Assembly: GCA_041655275.1 (NCBI GenBank)
Contig: JBBAFU010000007.1
Coordinates: 92,126-156,125 of the forward strand
Length of the DNA stretch: 64,000 bases
Direction of reading: 5' to 3'
From: JAJYRX01 sp041655275
GTDB lineage: Bacteria; Pseudomonadota; Gammaproteobacteria; Burkholderiales; Burkholderiaceae_B
The notes under the pieces are model-generated. The model saw only the letters and a list, made by a program, of their open reading frames with translations. It did not search any database and was not told the DNA's origin. The translations under genes and the position numbers were made by a program. Every line of letters starts with the position of its first letter. The first letter of the stretch is position 1. This document shows positions 44,270-52,585 of this stretch, in pieces.

Positions 44270-44943
44270 CAGCGAACCTGCCGTTGCAGGATGTTCAGGA
44301 ACTCGTCGACAAAGCTGTCGAAGCGGATGGATAGACGATCGATCTCATTCGTGTAGCGATTGTAGGCAACGACTGCCGGAATGGCGGCAAACAGGCCGAT
44401 GGCGGTGGCGATCAGCGCTTCGGCAATGCCCGGGGCCACGGCGGCCAGTGTGGCCTGCTGCATGGTGGACAGGCCCATGAAGGCGTGCATGATGCCCCAT
44501 ACTGTACCCAGCAGACCGACATAGGGGCTGACCGACCCCACAGACGCCAGAAAACTGAGGTGGGTCTCGAGCTGGTCCATTTCACGCTGATACGTGGCAC
44601 GCATGGCGCGCCGTGGCCCGTCGAGCATGCTGTCGGGATCGGCGGCGGCACGCCGGGCCTTCATGAACTCGGTCATGCCGGCGTCGAAGATGCGCGCCAG
44701 GGCACCATGCTCTTCGCGCCGGTTGGCAATGGCCTGCTGCAGCACTGTCAGGTCGCCGCCGGCCCAGAAATCATCTTCGAAGCGGCGGGTCTGCTCGTGG
44801 GCGCGGCGCAGGGCCAGGCGCTTGCTGAAGATATAGGTCCAGGAAAGAATGGACACCGCGAGCAGCAGCAGCATGACCAGTTGCACCGGCAGGCTTGCAT
44901 TCATCAACAAGGTAAGCAACGACAGGTCGCTGGAGGCTTGCAT
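44269..44943 (-). CDS. tolQ: Tol-Pal system protein TolQ
   Basis: MotA/ExbB-family membrane protein that with TolR forms the proton-driven motor. 224 residues from the ATG at 44943 (MQASSDLSLLTLLMNAS), two bases after the ybgC stop. Three membrane segments: about 15-36, 135-158 (GLLGTVWGIMHAFMGL) and 168-192 (EALIATAIGLFAAIPAVVAYN), the second and third lining the channel. The longer frame upstream is ybgC read out of frame. Confidence 0.95.
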   Translation of the reverse strand: MQASSDLSLLTLLMNASLPVQLVMLLLLAVSILSWTYIFSKRLALRRAHEQTRRFEDDFWAGGDLTVLQQAIANRREEHGALARIFDAGMTEFMKARRAAADPDSMLDGPRRAMRATYQREMDQLETHLSFLASVGSVSPYVGLLGTVWGIMHAFMGLSTMQQATLAAVAPGIAEALIATAIGLFAAIPAVVAYNRYTNEIDRLSIRFDSFVDEFLNILQRQVR

Positions 44944-44945
44944 GG

Positions 44946-45371
44946 TCAGTCTCTGGCCTTTTCCAAAAGGGTTTTGATCGTATCGGGAAACGCGACGGGA
45001 CGAAGGGCGACCGCGCGTACGCAACAGACTTCGACCCTGGCTTCACACAGCAGTTCACCCGCGCGCCACGCCTGCTGCTCGAAAACCAGCGAGACCCGGC
45101 CCAGGCGGGCGATGCGGGAGTGCACTTGCAGCAGGTCATCCAGCCGGGCGGGCTTGCGATATTGTATTTCAAGGCCCCGCACGACAAACAGGCGCTGCGC
45201 GTCACGGGCAAGCGCCGATTGGCTGATGCCCAGCCGGCGCAGCCAGTCGGTGCGGGCGCGCTCGAAGTACTTCAGGTAGTTGGCGTAGTACACCACGCCG
45301 CCGGCATCGGTATCCTCGTAGTAGACGCGGATGTCCAGCGTGAAGCCCGGCGCCCCGGCAACCTCCGTCAT
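44946..45371 (-). CDS. ybgC: Acyl-CoA thioesterase YbgC (Tol-Pal cluster)
   Basis: A 141-residue hotdog thioesterase that heads the tol-pal cluster. The active-site motif RVYYEDTDAGGVVYYANYLKYFERARTDWL (4HBT type, catalytic Asp in the DTD) is at residues 10-35. E. coli YbgC acts on short- and long-chain acyl-CoA and binds acyl carrier protein, linking the cluster to phospholipid synthesis. Its ATG overlaps the proS stop (four bases), so it is probably cotranscribed with proS. Confidence 0.93.
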   Translation of the reverse strand: MTEVAGAPGFTLDIRVYYEDTDAGGVVYYANYLKYFERARTDWLRRLGISQSALARDAQRLFVVRGLEIQYRKPARLDDLLQVHSRIARLGRVSLVFEQQAWRAGELLCEARVEVCCVRAVALRPVAFPDTIKTLLEKARD

Positions 45372-47122
45372 GAGATGACCCTGTGGCCGGCCGCAAGTTC
45401 CACGAGGCGCTGCGCGACGTGATCCGCAGCCTGCGCGAGCGCCACCCGGGTGGCGGCGGTTTCGCGCCGCGCCTGTATCTCGACTTCGCCTTCCTTGAGC
45501 CCGCGCTCGCCCACGGTGATGCGCAGGGGCACGCCGATCAGCTCCCAGTCGGCAAACATGGCGCCCGGGCGCACGTCGCGGTCGTCCAGGATGACGTCCA
45601 CGCCTGCGGCTGCGAGGGTGTCGTGCAGCGCGGTTGCCGCTTCGCGCACGCTGTCGCTGCGGTTCAGCCCCATCGGGCAGATGACGACCTCGAAAGGGGC
45701 GATGGCCGGGGGCCAGATGATGCCCCTGGCATCATGCGCCTGCTCGATGGCGGCGGCAGAGATGCGGCTGACGCCGATGCCGTAGCAGCCCATCTGGACA
45801 TGGGTGGCCTTGCCTTCCTTGTCCAGATAGGTGGCGCCCATGGCGCGCGAGTACTTGTCACCGAGGAAGAAGACGTGGCCGACCTCGATGCCGCGCTGGA
45901 TGGCAAGCGTGCCGCCGGCCGGGTCCGGGTCGCCCGCCTGGACGTTGCGCAGGTCGGCCACTTCGGGCTCGGGCAGGTCGCGGCCCCAGTTGACGCCCGT
46001 GTAATGATGGCCGCTTTGATTGGCACCGCAGATGAAGTCGCTCATGCGGGCAACGGTGGTGTCGGCAATGATGCGCAGCGGCTTGCGGGCGCCTATAGGG
46101 CCCAGATAGCCGGGCTCGGTGCCGAAGGCGGCGATGATCTCGTCTTCGGTGGCCAGACGATGGCCGGCGCCGAAGCCGGGCAGCTTGCCGACCTTGATTT
46201 CGTTGACGTCGTGGTCGCCGCGCACGAGCAGGAGCACGATGGCCGCTTCGCCGCCATCGGCATCGTCCAGCGCCAGGGCCACGGACTTCACCGTGTCGCT
46301 CAGCGGGCGGTTCAGCTGCGCGGCCACCAACTCGCACTTGTCGGCGCCCGGCGTGGGCGTGCATGCCAGGGCCTCGGCGGGGGCGGCACGCTCTGCGATC
46401 AGGGCGGGTGCAGGTGCCAGCTCGATGTTGGCGGCATAGTCGGATTCCGGGTTGTAGACGATGCGGTCCTCGCCGGTATCGGCAATCACCTGGAACTCGT
46501 GGCTGCGCGAGCCACCGATGGCGCCCGTGTCGGCCGCAACCGCGCGAAACACCAGGCCGATGCGCTGGAAGATGCGCTGGTAGGCCTGGTACATGGCGTC
46601 GTAGCTGGCCTGTGCGCTGTCTTCGTCGCGATCGAAGGAATAGGCGTCCTTCATGATGAATTCGCGCCCGCGCATCAGCCCGAAACGGGGGCGGCGCTCG
46701 TCGCGAAACTTGGTCTGGATATGATAGAAGCTGACCGGAAGCTGGCGCCAGCTGTGGATTTCATTGCGCACCACGTCGGTGATCACTTCCTCGGAAGTGG
46801 GCTGGAGCACGAAATCACGCTGGTGGCGGTCCTTGAGCCGCAGGAGCTCGGGACCATACTCGACCCAGCGTCCGGATTCCATCCAGATTTCCGCCGGCTG
46901 CACCACCGGCATGAGCAGCTCGATGGCGCCCGCCGCATCCATTTCCTCACGCACGATGCCTTCTATCTTGCGCAGCACGCGCAGCCCCATGGGCATGTAG
47001 GTATAGATGCCACCGGCGGCCTGGCGTATCATGCCGGCCCGTATCATGAGCTGGTGGCTGGCAATCTCGGCCTCTGCGGGGGCTTCTTTCAGGGTGCTGA
47101 TATGGTACTTGCTCGCGTACAT
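45368..47122 (-). CDS. proS: Prolyl-tRNA synthetase, bacterial type with editing domain
   Basis: Class II aminoacyl-tRNA synthetase charging tRNA-Pro. 584 residues, consistent with the bacterial type. Motif 1 lies in the first 100 residues (GIYTYMPMGLRVLRKIEGIVREE), motif 2 in SFYHIQTKFRDERRPRFGLMRGREF and motif 3 in GCYGIGVSRISAAAIEQ. The insert at about 225-400 is the YbaK-like editing domain that clears mischarged alanyl-tRNA. Anticodon-binding domain follows from about 480. Divergent from rppH. Confidence 0.95.
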   Translation of the reverse strand: MYASKYHISTLKEAPAEAEIASHQLMIRAGMIRQAAGGIYTYMPMGLRVLRKIEGIVREEMDAAGAIELLMPVVQPAEIWMESGRWVEYGPELLRLKDRHQRDFVLQPTSEEVITDVVRNEIHSWRQLPVSFYHIQTKFRDERRPRFGLMRGREFIMKDAYSFDRDEDSAQASYDAMYQAYQRIFQRIGLVFRAVAADTGAIGGSRSHEFQVIADTGEDRIVYNPESDYAANIELAPAPALIAERAAPAEALACTPTPGADKCELVAAQLNRPLSDTVKSVALALDDADGGEAAIVLLLVRGDHDVNEIKVGKLPGFGAGHRLATEDEIIAAFGTEPGYLGPIGARKPLRIIADTTVARMSDFICGANQSGHHYTGVNWGRDLPEPEVADLRNVQAGDPDPAGGTLAIQRGIEVGHVFFLGDKYSRAMGATYLDKEGKATHVQMGCYGIGVSRISAAAIEQAHDARGIIWPPAIAPFEVVICPMGLNRSDSVREAATALHDTLAAAGVDVILDDRDVRPGAMFADWELIGVPLRITVGERGLKEGEVEIQARRETAATRVALAQAADHVAQRLVELAAGHRVIS

Positions 47123-47144
47123 GGTGAGGTTCTCGACAGATACG

Positions 47145-47150
47145 TATAAT
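47145..47150 (+). promoter_or_regulatory. Candidate -10 box for rppH
   Basis: A perfect TATAAT at 47145-47150 lies 45 bases before the rppH ATG in the proS-rppH divergent gap. I see no good -35 hexamer, and the same AT-rich stretch may also serve the opposite proS promoter. Prediction only. Confidence 0.4.
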
Positions 47151-47194
47151 CGGGTTAACTTGGTTTCAGAATCGAAAAATTATTGAGGTGGCCC

Positions 47195-47818
47195 ATGCTG
47201 GATCGAGAAGGCTACCGTCCCAATGTCGGCATTATCCTCGTAAATCACAAGAACGAGGTGTTCTGGGGCAAACGCATCCGCGAACACGCCTGGCAGTTTC
47301 CGCAGGGTGGCATCAAGTATGGTGAAAGCCCTGTACAGGCAATGTATCGTGAACTGCACGAAGAAGTCGGGCTGCTGCCGGAACACGTCCGTGTACTGGG
47401 ACGGACACGCAACTGGTTGCGTTACAACGTGCCCAACCATTTCATTCGGCGCGATTCGCGCGGACACTACAAGGGTCAGAAGCAGATCTGGTTCCTGTTG
47501 CGCATGATGGGGCGTGACAGCGACGTGAGTCTGCGTGCGAGCGGGCACCCCGAGTTCGATGCCTGGCGCTGGAGTCATTACTGGGTGCCGCTGGATACGG
47601 TCATCGAGTTCAAGCGCGATGTCTATGCACAGGCGCTGGATGAGCTGGCGCACATCCTGTTTCGCCGCAATCGCGAAGCGCGCTACCTGCGACACCGGCA
47701 TGCCGGCAGGGCGGAGGCGGCGGGTGGCCGGCGCCAGGGCCATCACCACCCGGTCGCCGAACGGTCGGCGGGCCGGCACGAAGGCGCGCCGGCCCGGGGT
47801 CTGCCTGACAAGACCTGA
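47195..47818 (+). CDS. rppH: RNA pyrophosphohydrolase (NudH/RppH)
   Basis: Nudix hydrolase that removes pyrophosphate from the 5' end of mRNA and triggers decay. Starts at the ATG at 47195 (MLDREGYRPNVGIIL), six bases after a GAGG box; 207 residues. The Nudix box GGIKYGESPVQAMYRELHEEVGL is complete. Residues after about 160 form a low-complexity tail rich in His, Arg, Gly and Ala (RHRHAGRAEAAGGRRQGHHH), longer than E. coli RppH (176 residues). Adjacent to proS as in other Alcaligenaceae. Confidence 0.94.
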   Translation: MLDREGYRPNVGIILVNHKNEVFWGKRIREHAWQFPQGGIKYGESPVQAMYRELHEEVGLLPEHVRVLGRTRNWLRYNVPNHFIRRDSRGHYKGQKQIWFLLRMMGRDSDVSLRASGHPEFDAWRWSHYWVPLDTVIEFKRDVYAQALDELAHILFRRNREARYLRHRHAGRAEAAGGRRQGHHHPVAERSAGRHEGAPARGLPDKT

Positions 47819-47865
47819 GGCCGGCGATGCAGCCCGGCCACAGCGCCGGCACGGGTGCAGGATGC

Positions 47866-48777
47866 TCAGGATTTGCCCAGGCGCTTGATCAGGCTAGAGG
47901 TATCCCAGCGTCGCCCGCCCATCTGCTGTACATCACCGTAGAACTGGTCCACCAGTGCCGTGACCGGCAGACGGGCGCCGTTGCGCTCGGCTTCACTCAT
48001 GGCCAGCCCCAGGTCCTTGCGCATCCAGTCGACTGCAAAGCCGAAATCGAACTTGTCGTCGACCATGGTGTGACCGCGGTTTTCCATTTGCCAGCTCTGT
48101 GCAGCGCCCTTGCTGATCACATCATCCAGCACCTGCTTCATGTCCAGACCGGCTGCCAGGCCGAAGGCGATGCCTTCGGAAAGGCCTTGCACCAGGCCGG
48201 CGATGCAGATCTGGTTGACCATCTTGCACAGCTGGCCGGCACCGGGCTCGCCCAGCAGGGTGATGGCTTGTGCAAACGCAGCGGCGACGGGCTTCATGCG
48301 ATCGAAATCCGCCTGCTTGCCGCCGCACATCACCGTGAGCATGCCATTGACGGCACCGGCCTGCCCGCCGGAAACGGGGGCATCCACGAAACCGACGCCC
48401 TTGTCGGCAGCCGCCTGCCACAGTTCGCGTGCCACTTCAGCCGATGCCGTGGTGTGGTCCACAAGCAGGGCGCCGGACTTCATGCCGGCAAGCGCGCCGT
48501 CATCACCGAGCATCACCGAACGCAAGTCGTTGTCATTGCCGACGCAGCAGAAGACGATGTCTGCACCCTGGGCAGCCTGTGCCGGGGTGTCGCCCGTATT
48601 GCCGCCGAATTCCGCCTGCCACTGCTTTGCCTTGGCAGCCGTGCGGTTGTATACGGTGACCGTATGGCCGGAGCGGCTCAGGTGGCCGGCCATGGGGTAG
48701 CCCATGACCCCGAGACCCAGAAATGCCACTTTCAGCGGGCTGACGGCGTCGTATTTCCTTTCACCAATGGAAGACAT
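47866..48777 (-). CDS. NAD(P)-dependent beta-hydroxyacid dehydrogenase (3-hydroxyisobutyrate / tartronate-semialdehyde reductase family)
   Basis: A 303-residue beta-hydroxyacid dehydrogenase. N-terminal Rossmann motif VAFLGLGVMGYPMAGHLSRS (GxGxxG) at residue 18, the DAPVSGGQAGAVNGMLTVM substrate-binding signature near residue 132, and the catalytic lysine in CKMVNQICIAGLVQ near residue 184. The helical C-terminal dimerisation domain follows. The family includes GarR, GlxR and MmsB; sequence alone does not settle which acid is reduced. It stands alone, minus strand, between rppH and zapA. Confidence 0.88.
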   Translation of the reverse strand: MSSIGERKYDAVSPLKVAFLGLGVMGYPMAGHLSRSGHTVTVYNRTAAKAKQWQAEFGGNTGDTPAQAAQGADIVFCCVGNDNDLRSVMLGDDGALAGMKSGALLVDHTTASAEVARELWQAAADKGVGFVDAPVSGGQAGAVNGMLTVMCGGKQADFDRMKPVAAAFAQAITLLGEPGAGQLCKMVNQICIAGLVQGLSEGIAFGLAAGLDMKQVLDDVISKGAAQSWQMENRGHTMVDDKFDFGFAVDWMRKDLGLAMSEAERNGARLPVTALVDQFYGDVQQMGGRRWDTSSLIKRLGKS

Positions 48778-48972
48778 GATTCTTTTCTCCGTAAACTTGC
48801 ATGGGATTGATGAATCTTACAGGTTATCCCAAAACACCGGTTTCCGTCAGTGACTTTCAGGGCCGGGAACGGGGTTTGCCAGAAAGCCGCTGCCTGAGGT
48901 TATGATTAGGGCTTCATGCCGGACCGCGTCACGCGGGTGTCGGTGCTCATAGCCCAATGCCCCTCAATGCCC

Positions 48973-49377
48973 ATGTTGGAAGATCTTGATTCCCTTGCCG
49001 CCCGCATCGAGCAGGCCGTTGCTTTCACACGAGAGCTTCAGGCCGGCCATGAGGCGTTGCAGGCGCAGCTGCGTCAGCTCGGTGACGAGCGTGATGCACT
49101 TGCCGAGACACTGCGCCGGCGCGAACAGGATGTTGAAGCGCTCAGGCAGCAGCTGGCCGAAGGCGAACAGGCCATTGCCGGCATGCAGCATCAGGGCGAG
49201 GCCCTGCGCCAGCAGTTCGCACTCGATCTGGAGCAGTACAAGGCGCGCTGCAGCACGCTTGAGTCGCAGCTGGCGGCCAGCCGGCGCTCGGGCGCACGCC
49301 TGCGCGAGGCCTCGCTGCAGGCGCGCGAGCAGATCGATTCGATACTGGTGCGCCTGCCGGGCGCACCGCAGGAGTAA
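48973..49377 (+). CDS. Coiled-coil protein upstream of zapA
   Basis: Predicted 134-residue protein that is almost wholly coiled coil: Glu/Gln/Arg-rich heptads from LEDLDSLAARIEQAVAF through QAREQIDSIL, with no other domain. Such ZapB-like proteins often precede zapA. Start is uncertain: ATGs at 48967 and 48973 fit the onset of the heptads, while an in-frame ATG at 48916 has an AGGG box but would lie almost at the start of a transcript from the TATGAT box at 48901-48906. Seven bases before zapA, so same operon. Role in cell division is inferred from position. Confidence 0.7.
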   Translation: MLEDLDSLAARIEQAVAFTRELQAGHEALQAQLRQLGDERDALAETLRRREQDVEALRQQLAEGEQAIAGMQHQGEALRQQFALDLEQYKARCSTLESQLAASRRSGARLREASLQAREQIDSILVRLPGAPQE

Positions 49378-49383
49378 TCGCAA

Positions 49384-49695
49384 ATGGAACGTATTGATGC
49401 GTCCATCCTCGGGCGCGAGTACTCGCTCAGCTGCCCGGCCGAGCAGAAAGAGGCCTTGCTGGCTGCGGTGAATCTGGTCGATCAGCGCATGCAGGGCATC
49501 AAGGCCTCTGGTAAACTGAGTGGCAACGAACGCATTGCCGTCATGGCCGCCATTCAGATCGCGGCTGACCTGCTGGCAACGCGGGCGCCCGACGGGCCGC
49601 TGGGCAATATCGCACTGGGCGATGTCAAGCGTCGGCTGGATCACATGAACCAGCTGCTCGATCAGGTGTCCGCCGAGTCCGGCGCAAGGCGGTAG
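49384..49695 (+). CDS. zapA: Cell division protein ZapA
   Basis: FtsZ-ring-associated protein of 103 residues. N-terminal domain with MERIDASILGREYSLSCPAEQ, the conserved ZapA start, and LLAAVNLVDQRMQGIK; C-terminal coiled coil (about 50-100) drives tetramerisation. It bundles FtsZ filaments at midcell. The 6S RNA follows immediately downstream, an arrangement conserved in many gamma- and betaproteobacteria, which supports both calls. Confidence 0.93.
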   Translation: MERIDASILGREYSLSCPAEQKEALLAAVNLVDQRMQGIKASGKLSGNERIAVMAAIQIAADLLATRAPDGPLGNIALGDVKRRLDHMNQLLDQVSAESGARR

Positions 49696-49747
49696 CGTAT
49701 ACCCAACACTGCGGAAACACTGCGATGGTGCAGGCTTCCGCGCAGCT

Positions 49748-49925
49748 TAGTCCCTGCCGTGTTCGAGACGTGGCCTACATTTCTTGAACCAATGCTATAT
49801 GGCATGGGTTGCCGGGTGTTCGGGCAGGTGTGATCCCTCGCGGGAACCCGAAGCCTGATCGATGGCGACCACCTTGAACCTCCGGTTCCAGGATGCCGGC
49901 CTTTGACGGCACAGGCGGGGCTTTT
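49748..49925 (+). ncRNA. ssrS: 6S RNA (approximate ends)
   Basis: RNA regulator that mimics an open promoter and sequesters sigma70 RNA polymerase. Evidence: position directly after zapA; the 3' arm hallmark ACCTTGAACC followed by GGTTCCAGG (49871-49892); terminal pairing between CCTGCCGT (49753-49760) and ACGGCACAGG (49906-49915); and an intervening long interrupted stem region with the internal hairpin around AATGC/GCAT (49791-49804). Ends are estimated from this pairing. An upstream hairpin (GCGGAA at 49716-49721, TTCCGC at 49736-49741) may belong to the zapA end or the 5' precursor. Confidence 0.78.
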
Positions 49926-49936
49926 ATCCGGGCACT

Positions 49937-49966
49937 GGCCCGCCTTCGGGCGGGCCGGTTTTTTTT
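49937..49966 (+). terminator. Rho-independent terminator after 6S RNA
   Basis: GC-rich hairpin GGCCCGCC-TTCG-GGCGGGCC (49937-49956) followed after two bases by a run of eight T (49959-49966). It ends the zapA-6S RNA transcription unit. The hairpin has a stable UUCG tetraloop. Confidence 0.9.
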
Positions 49967-49988
49967 CAGGACCCGTTTTCAGGACCCG
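49963..49988. repeat. 13-base perfect tandem duplication
   Basis: The 13-mer TTTTCAGGACCCG occurs twice in direct succession (49963-49975 and 49976-49988), beginning inside the terminator T-run. The second copy supplies the AGGA box used by the next gene. Confidence 0.85.
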
Positions 49989-49994
49989 CTCATC

Positions 49995-50756
49995 ATGACC
50001 ACAAGATCCCGTGTCTGTTTTTCTTCACTGATGTTTGCCGCCCTGCTGGCCCTGGCGCCGCCGGCTGCGCAGGCCGACGCCGGGAGCCGGCACCATGCCA
50101 GGGCCTGGCGGGAGGCGCCCCAGGCCAGCCTGCAGGCCCAGGCGGTAGCCGAAGTGGCGCACGACACCGTGCGCATCACGCTGGCCGCCGAGCTGGCCGA
50201 TGCCTCGCGCCAGGTTGTATCCGATCGCCTGGCCGGGGCGCTGGCGCACGCACTGGAAGCGACGCGCGATCAGCAGCTCGTGAAAGTCACCAGCGGCCAG
50301 TATCGCGTCTGGCCCATGAACGATCGCGAAGGCCAGGTATCGAACTGGCGCGGCCTGGGCGAGCTGCATCTGGAGTCCGGCGATTTTGATGCTGCATCAC
50401 GTCTGGCAGCGACGCTGGGTTCCGACATGGCCATCACGTCCGTGGTCTTCTTTGTGTCCGATCGCGAGCGCGCAGCGCAGGAAGCGGCGCTCCTGGAGCA
50501 GGCGGCCCGGGCCTTCCAGGACAGGGCCCGGGCACTGGCCCGTGCCATGGGCTATGAGGGCTATCGCCTGCGCAGTGTCGATCTGGGCGGGTCGGGCGCA
50601 CGTTTCAATGCCAATATGCGCAGCATGCAGCCGCAGATGGCGCTCATGGCTGCAGCCGACAGCGTACCGCTGGAAGGCGGCACGGAAACGATCACGGTTT
50701 CGGTTCAGGGCTCGGTGTGGCTGGTGCGCGACGCATCAGCCAGATCCCGGCAATAA
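49995..50756 (+). CDS. SIMPL-domain (DUF541) periplasmic protein
   Basis: A 253-residue exported protein. Signal peptide MTTRSRVCFSSLMFAALLAL to about AQA at residue 27; then the SIMPL/DUF541 domain (about 48-240) with the start LQAQAVAEVAHDTVRITLAAEL and the DRARALARAMGYEGYRLRSVDLG block shared by YggE-like proteins. Relatives have been linked to oxidative stress and signalling; the mechanism is unknown. The start at 49995 follows AGGA by about ten bases. The last 65 bases overlap the 3' end of the convergent lgt gene. Confidence 0.8.
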   Translation: MTTRSRVCFSSLMFAALLALAPPAAQADAGSRHHARAWREAPQASLQAQAVAEVAHDTVRITLAAELADASRQVVSDRLAGALAHALEATRDQQLVKVTSGQYRVWPMNDREGQVSNWRGLGELHLESGDFDAASRLAATLGSDMAITSVVFFVSDRERAAQEAALLEQAARAFQDRARALARAMGYEGYRLRSVDLGGSGARFNANMRSMQPQMALMAAADSVPLEGGTETITVSVQGSVWLVRDASARSRQ

Positions 50757-51498
50757 TCATCGGCAGTGACAACAGCTGGCCCATGGAGAGTCCGCCGGCC
50801 AGCAGGCCCAGGAAGGCATCGGGCTCGCGCGTGAACTCCAGCAGGAAGCGCATGAGCCCGTAGCCGGCCAGGAACAGCCCGCTCACCCGGCCGCGCGCCC
50901 GCGGGCGCGCGGAAAACCACCAGAGCACGGCAAACAGCAGCAGGCCTTCCAGTGCCATCTCGTACAGCTGCGATGGATGGCGCGCCAGCCCGTCGGCATG
51001 GGGAAACACCATGGCCCAGGGCAGGTCGCTGGGCCGGCCCCAGAGCTCGCCATTGATGAAGTTTCCCAGGCGCCCGGCTGCCAGTCCGGGAGGGATCAAT
51101 GGCGCGATGAAGTCGCCGATGTCCAGAAAGGGACGCCCCAGCTTGCGCGCAAACAGCCAGAGTGCCGCCAATACCCCGATCAGGCCGCCATGGAAAGACA
51201 TGCCGCCTTCCCACAGGCGCAGCAGCGCCAGGGGATGCGAGAGATATTGGCCGGGCTGGTAGAAGAAGGCATAGCCCAGGCGCCCGCCGATGATGACCCC
51301 GAGTACACAATAGAAGATCATGTCCTCGAGCTCGCGCACCGTGAGCCCGCTCGCGCCGTGACGGATGCGGTGGCGGCCCAGCAGCCACACCAGGGCAAAG
51401 CCCAGCAGGTACATCAGGCCATACCAGTGGACGGCAACCGGTCCCAGCTGAAGGGCGACAGGGTCGAAATCGGGGTGTTGAAGCGGATGTTGAAGCAT
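50692..51498 (-). CDS. lgt: Prolipoprotein diacylglyceryl transferase
   Basis: First enzyme of lipoprotein maturation; transfers diacylglycerol from phosphatidylglycerol to the lipobox cysteine. 268 residues from the ATG at 51498 (MLQHPLQHPDFDPVALQLG). Seven membrane segments and the signature SFHGGLIGVLAAL plus GRLGNFINGELWGRPS, where the conserved Arg and Asn bind the lipid, are present; HPSQLYEMALEG is the downstream motif. It serves Pal, encoded in the same window, and acts before Lnt. Frame upstream of the ATG is not credible. Confidence 0.94.
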   Translation of the reverse strand: MLQHPLQHPDFDPVALQLGPVAVHWYGLMYLLGFALVWLLGRHRIRHGASGLTVRELEDMIFYCVLGVIIGGRLGYAFFYQPGQYLSHPLALLRLWEGGMSFHGGLIGVLAALWLFARKLGRPFLDIGDFIAPLIPPGLAAGRLGNFINGELWGRPSDLPWAMVFPHADGLARHPSQLYEMALEGLLLFAVLWWFSARPRARGRVSGLFLAGYGLMRFLLEFTREPDAFLGLLAGGLSMGQLLSLPMIIAGIWLMRRAPATPSPEPKP

Positions 51499-51628
51499 AC
51501 AGGCCTGGCGATCGGTAGGCGGGCGGCGGGCGTGCCACTTGCCCGCCGGGGTTGAGCGTACTATAAACCGGGAGGGCGTGCGAAATCGGCCCTTGTCTTG
51601 TCCCTGGCTTGAATGGAGCACAGAGCGC

Positions 51629-52000
51629 ATGCGTGCGATTGTGGGTCGGGCCCTGTCATGGGCTTTTCTCTTGAGTGTGTCATGGGCCGGCCTGCCGGCG
51701 GCAGCAGCCCAGACGGCGGGGCCGCTGGTGCAGCATCGGCAGTGCCTGGCCTGTCATCAGGTGGATCGCAAACGGGTGGGGCCTTCGTTTGCCGCCATTG
51801 CCGAACGGTATGCAGGCAACGAGGCGACTGACAATGCCGCGGCGGCGGACTACCTCGCGCGCGCCATCCGTCAGGGCAGCCGCCAGAAGTGGGGTGCAGT
51901 GCCCATGCCGGCACAACCCGGTGTGAGCGAGGATGAGGCCCTTCGCCTGGCGACATGGATTATTGAACTGGCCAATCACGGCGGGACCGGCAAGCGTTGA
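51629..52000 (+). CDS. Class I c-type cytochrome
   Basis: Small periplasmic electron carrier. From the ATG at 51629 the protein has 123 residues: signal peptide to about residue 28 (LPAAAAQ), one haem-attachment site CLACH near residue 40, the KRVGPSFAAIAERY helix and the axial methionine in GAVPMPAQPGVS. This pattern is that of cytochrome c551/c552. An in-frame start 30 codons upstream exists but would hide the signal peptide. Possible electron partner unknown; msrA follows on the same strand. Confidence 0.88.
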   Translation: MRAIVGRALSWAFLLSVSWAGLPAAAAQTAGPLVQHRQCLACHQVDRKRVGPSFAAIAERYAGNEATDNAAAADYLARAIRQGSRQKWGAVPMPAQPGVSEDEALRLATWIIELANHGGTGKR

Positions 52001-52032
52001 AACAGGCGCTGAAGTCCTGCCAGGGAGTCATC

Positions 52033-52572
52033 ATGAACGATCAATCAACCCGGACCATAGTTCTTGGCGGCGGCTGCTTCTGGTGTACCCAGGCCGTGCT
52101 GCAGTCACTGGAAGGTGTGCGCAGGATCACCCCCGGCTATTGCGGGGGACATGTGGACAGCCCCAGCTACGAGCAGGTATGCACGCAGAAGACGGGCCAT
52201 GTGGAAGTGGTCGAAGTGGTATTCGACCCCAGGGTGCTGCCGCTGGAGCAGTTGCTGCTGGTGTTCTTTGCCACGCATGACCCGACGACACTGGATCGCC
52301 AGGGCTCGGATGTGGGGCCACAGTACGCCTCCACCATCTTCTACCAGTCGGACGCGCAGCGGGAAACCATAGAGCGCGTCATGAAGGCGGTGGAAAAGGC
52401 CGCTACGGACCCTGTGGTCACCCGTATACGTGCGGCCGAAACCTTCTGGCCGGCTGAAGCGCATCACAACGACTACTATCGCAACAATACGGAACAGCGC
52501 TATTGCCGTCTGGTGATTGCACCGAAGCTGGCGCGCATGCGCCAGCATTTCAGCGATTTGCTCCAGAGCTGA
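52033..52572 (+). CDS. msrA: Peptide-methionine (S)-S-oxide reductase MsrA
   Basis: Repairs oxidised methionine. 179 residues from the ATG at 52033, after an AGGGAG box. Catalytic GGGCFWCTQAVLQSLEGV (Cys as nucleophile) lies near residue 14, followed by GYCGGHVDSPSYEQV, and AETFWPAEAHHNDYY further on. No signal peptide in this reading, so cytosolic. Starts 32 bases after the cytochrome gene and converges with the membrane protein gene at 52586. Confidence 0.93.
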   Translation: MNDQSTRTIVLGGGCFWCTQAVLQSLEGVRRITPGYCGGHVDSPSYEQVCTQKTGHVEVVEVVFDPRVLPLEQLLLVFFATHDPTTLDRQGSDVGPQYASTIFYQSDAQRETIERVMKAVEKAATDPVVTRIRAAETFWPAEAHHNDYYRNNTEQRYCRLVIAPKLARMRQHFSDLLQS

Positions 52573-52585
52573 TCCGGCCGGTTTT

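Noticed and set aside
48778..48972. Possible tRNA or small RNA upstream of the zapA operon
   Set aside because: No cloverleaf or T-loop consensus; only a candidate TATGAT promoter box is seen.
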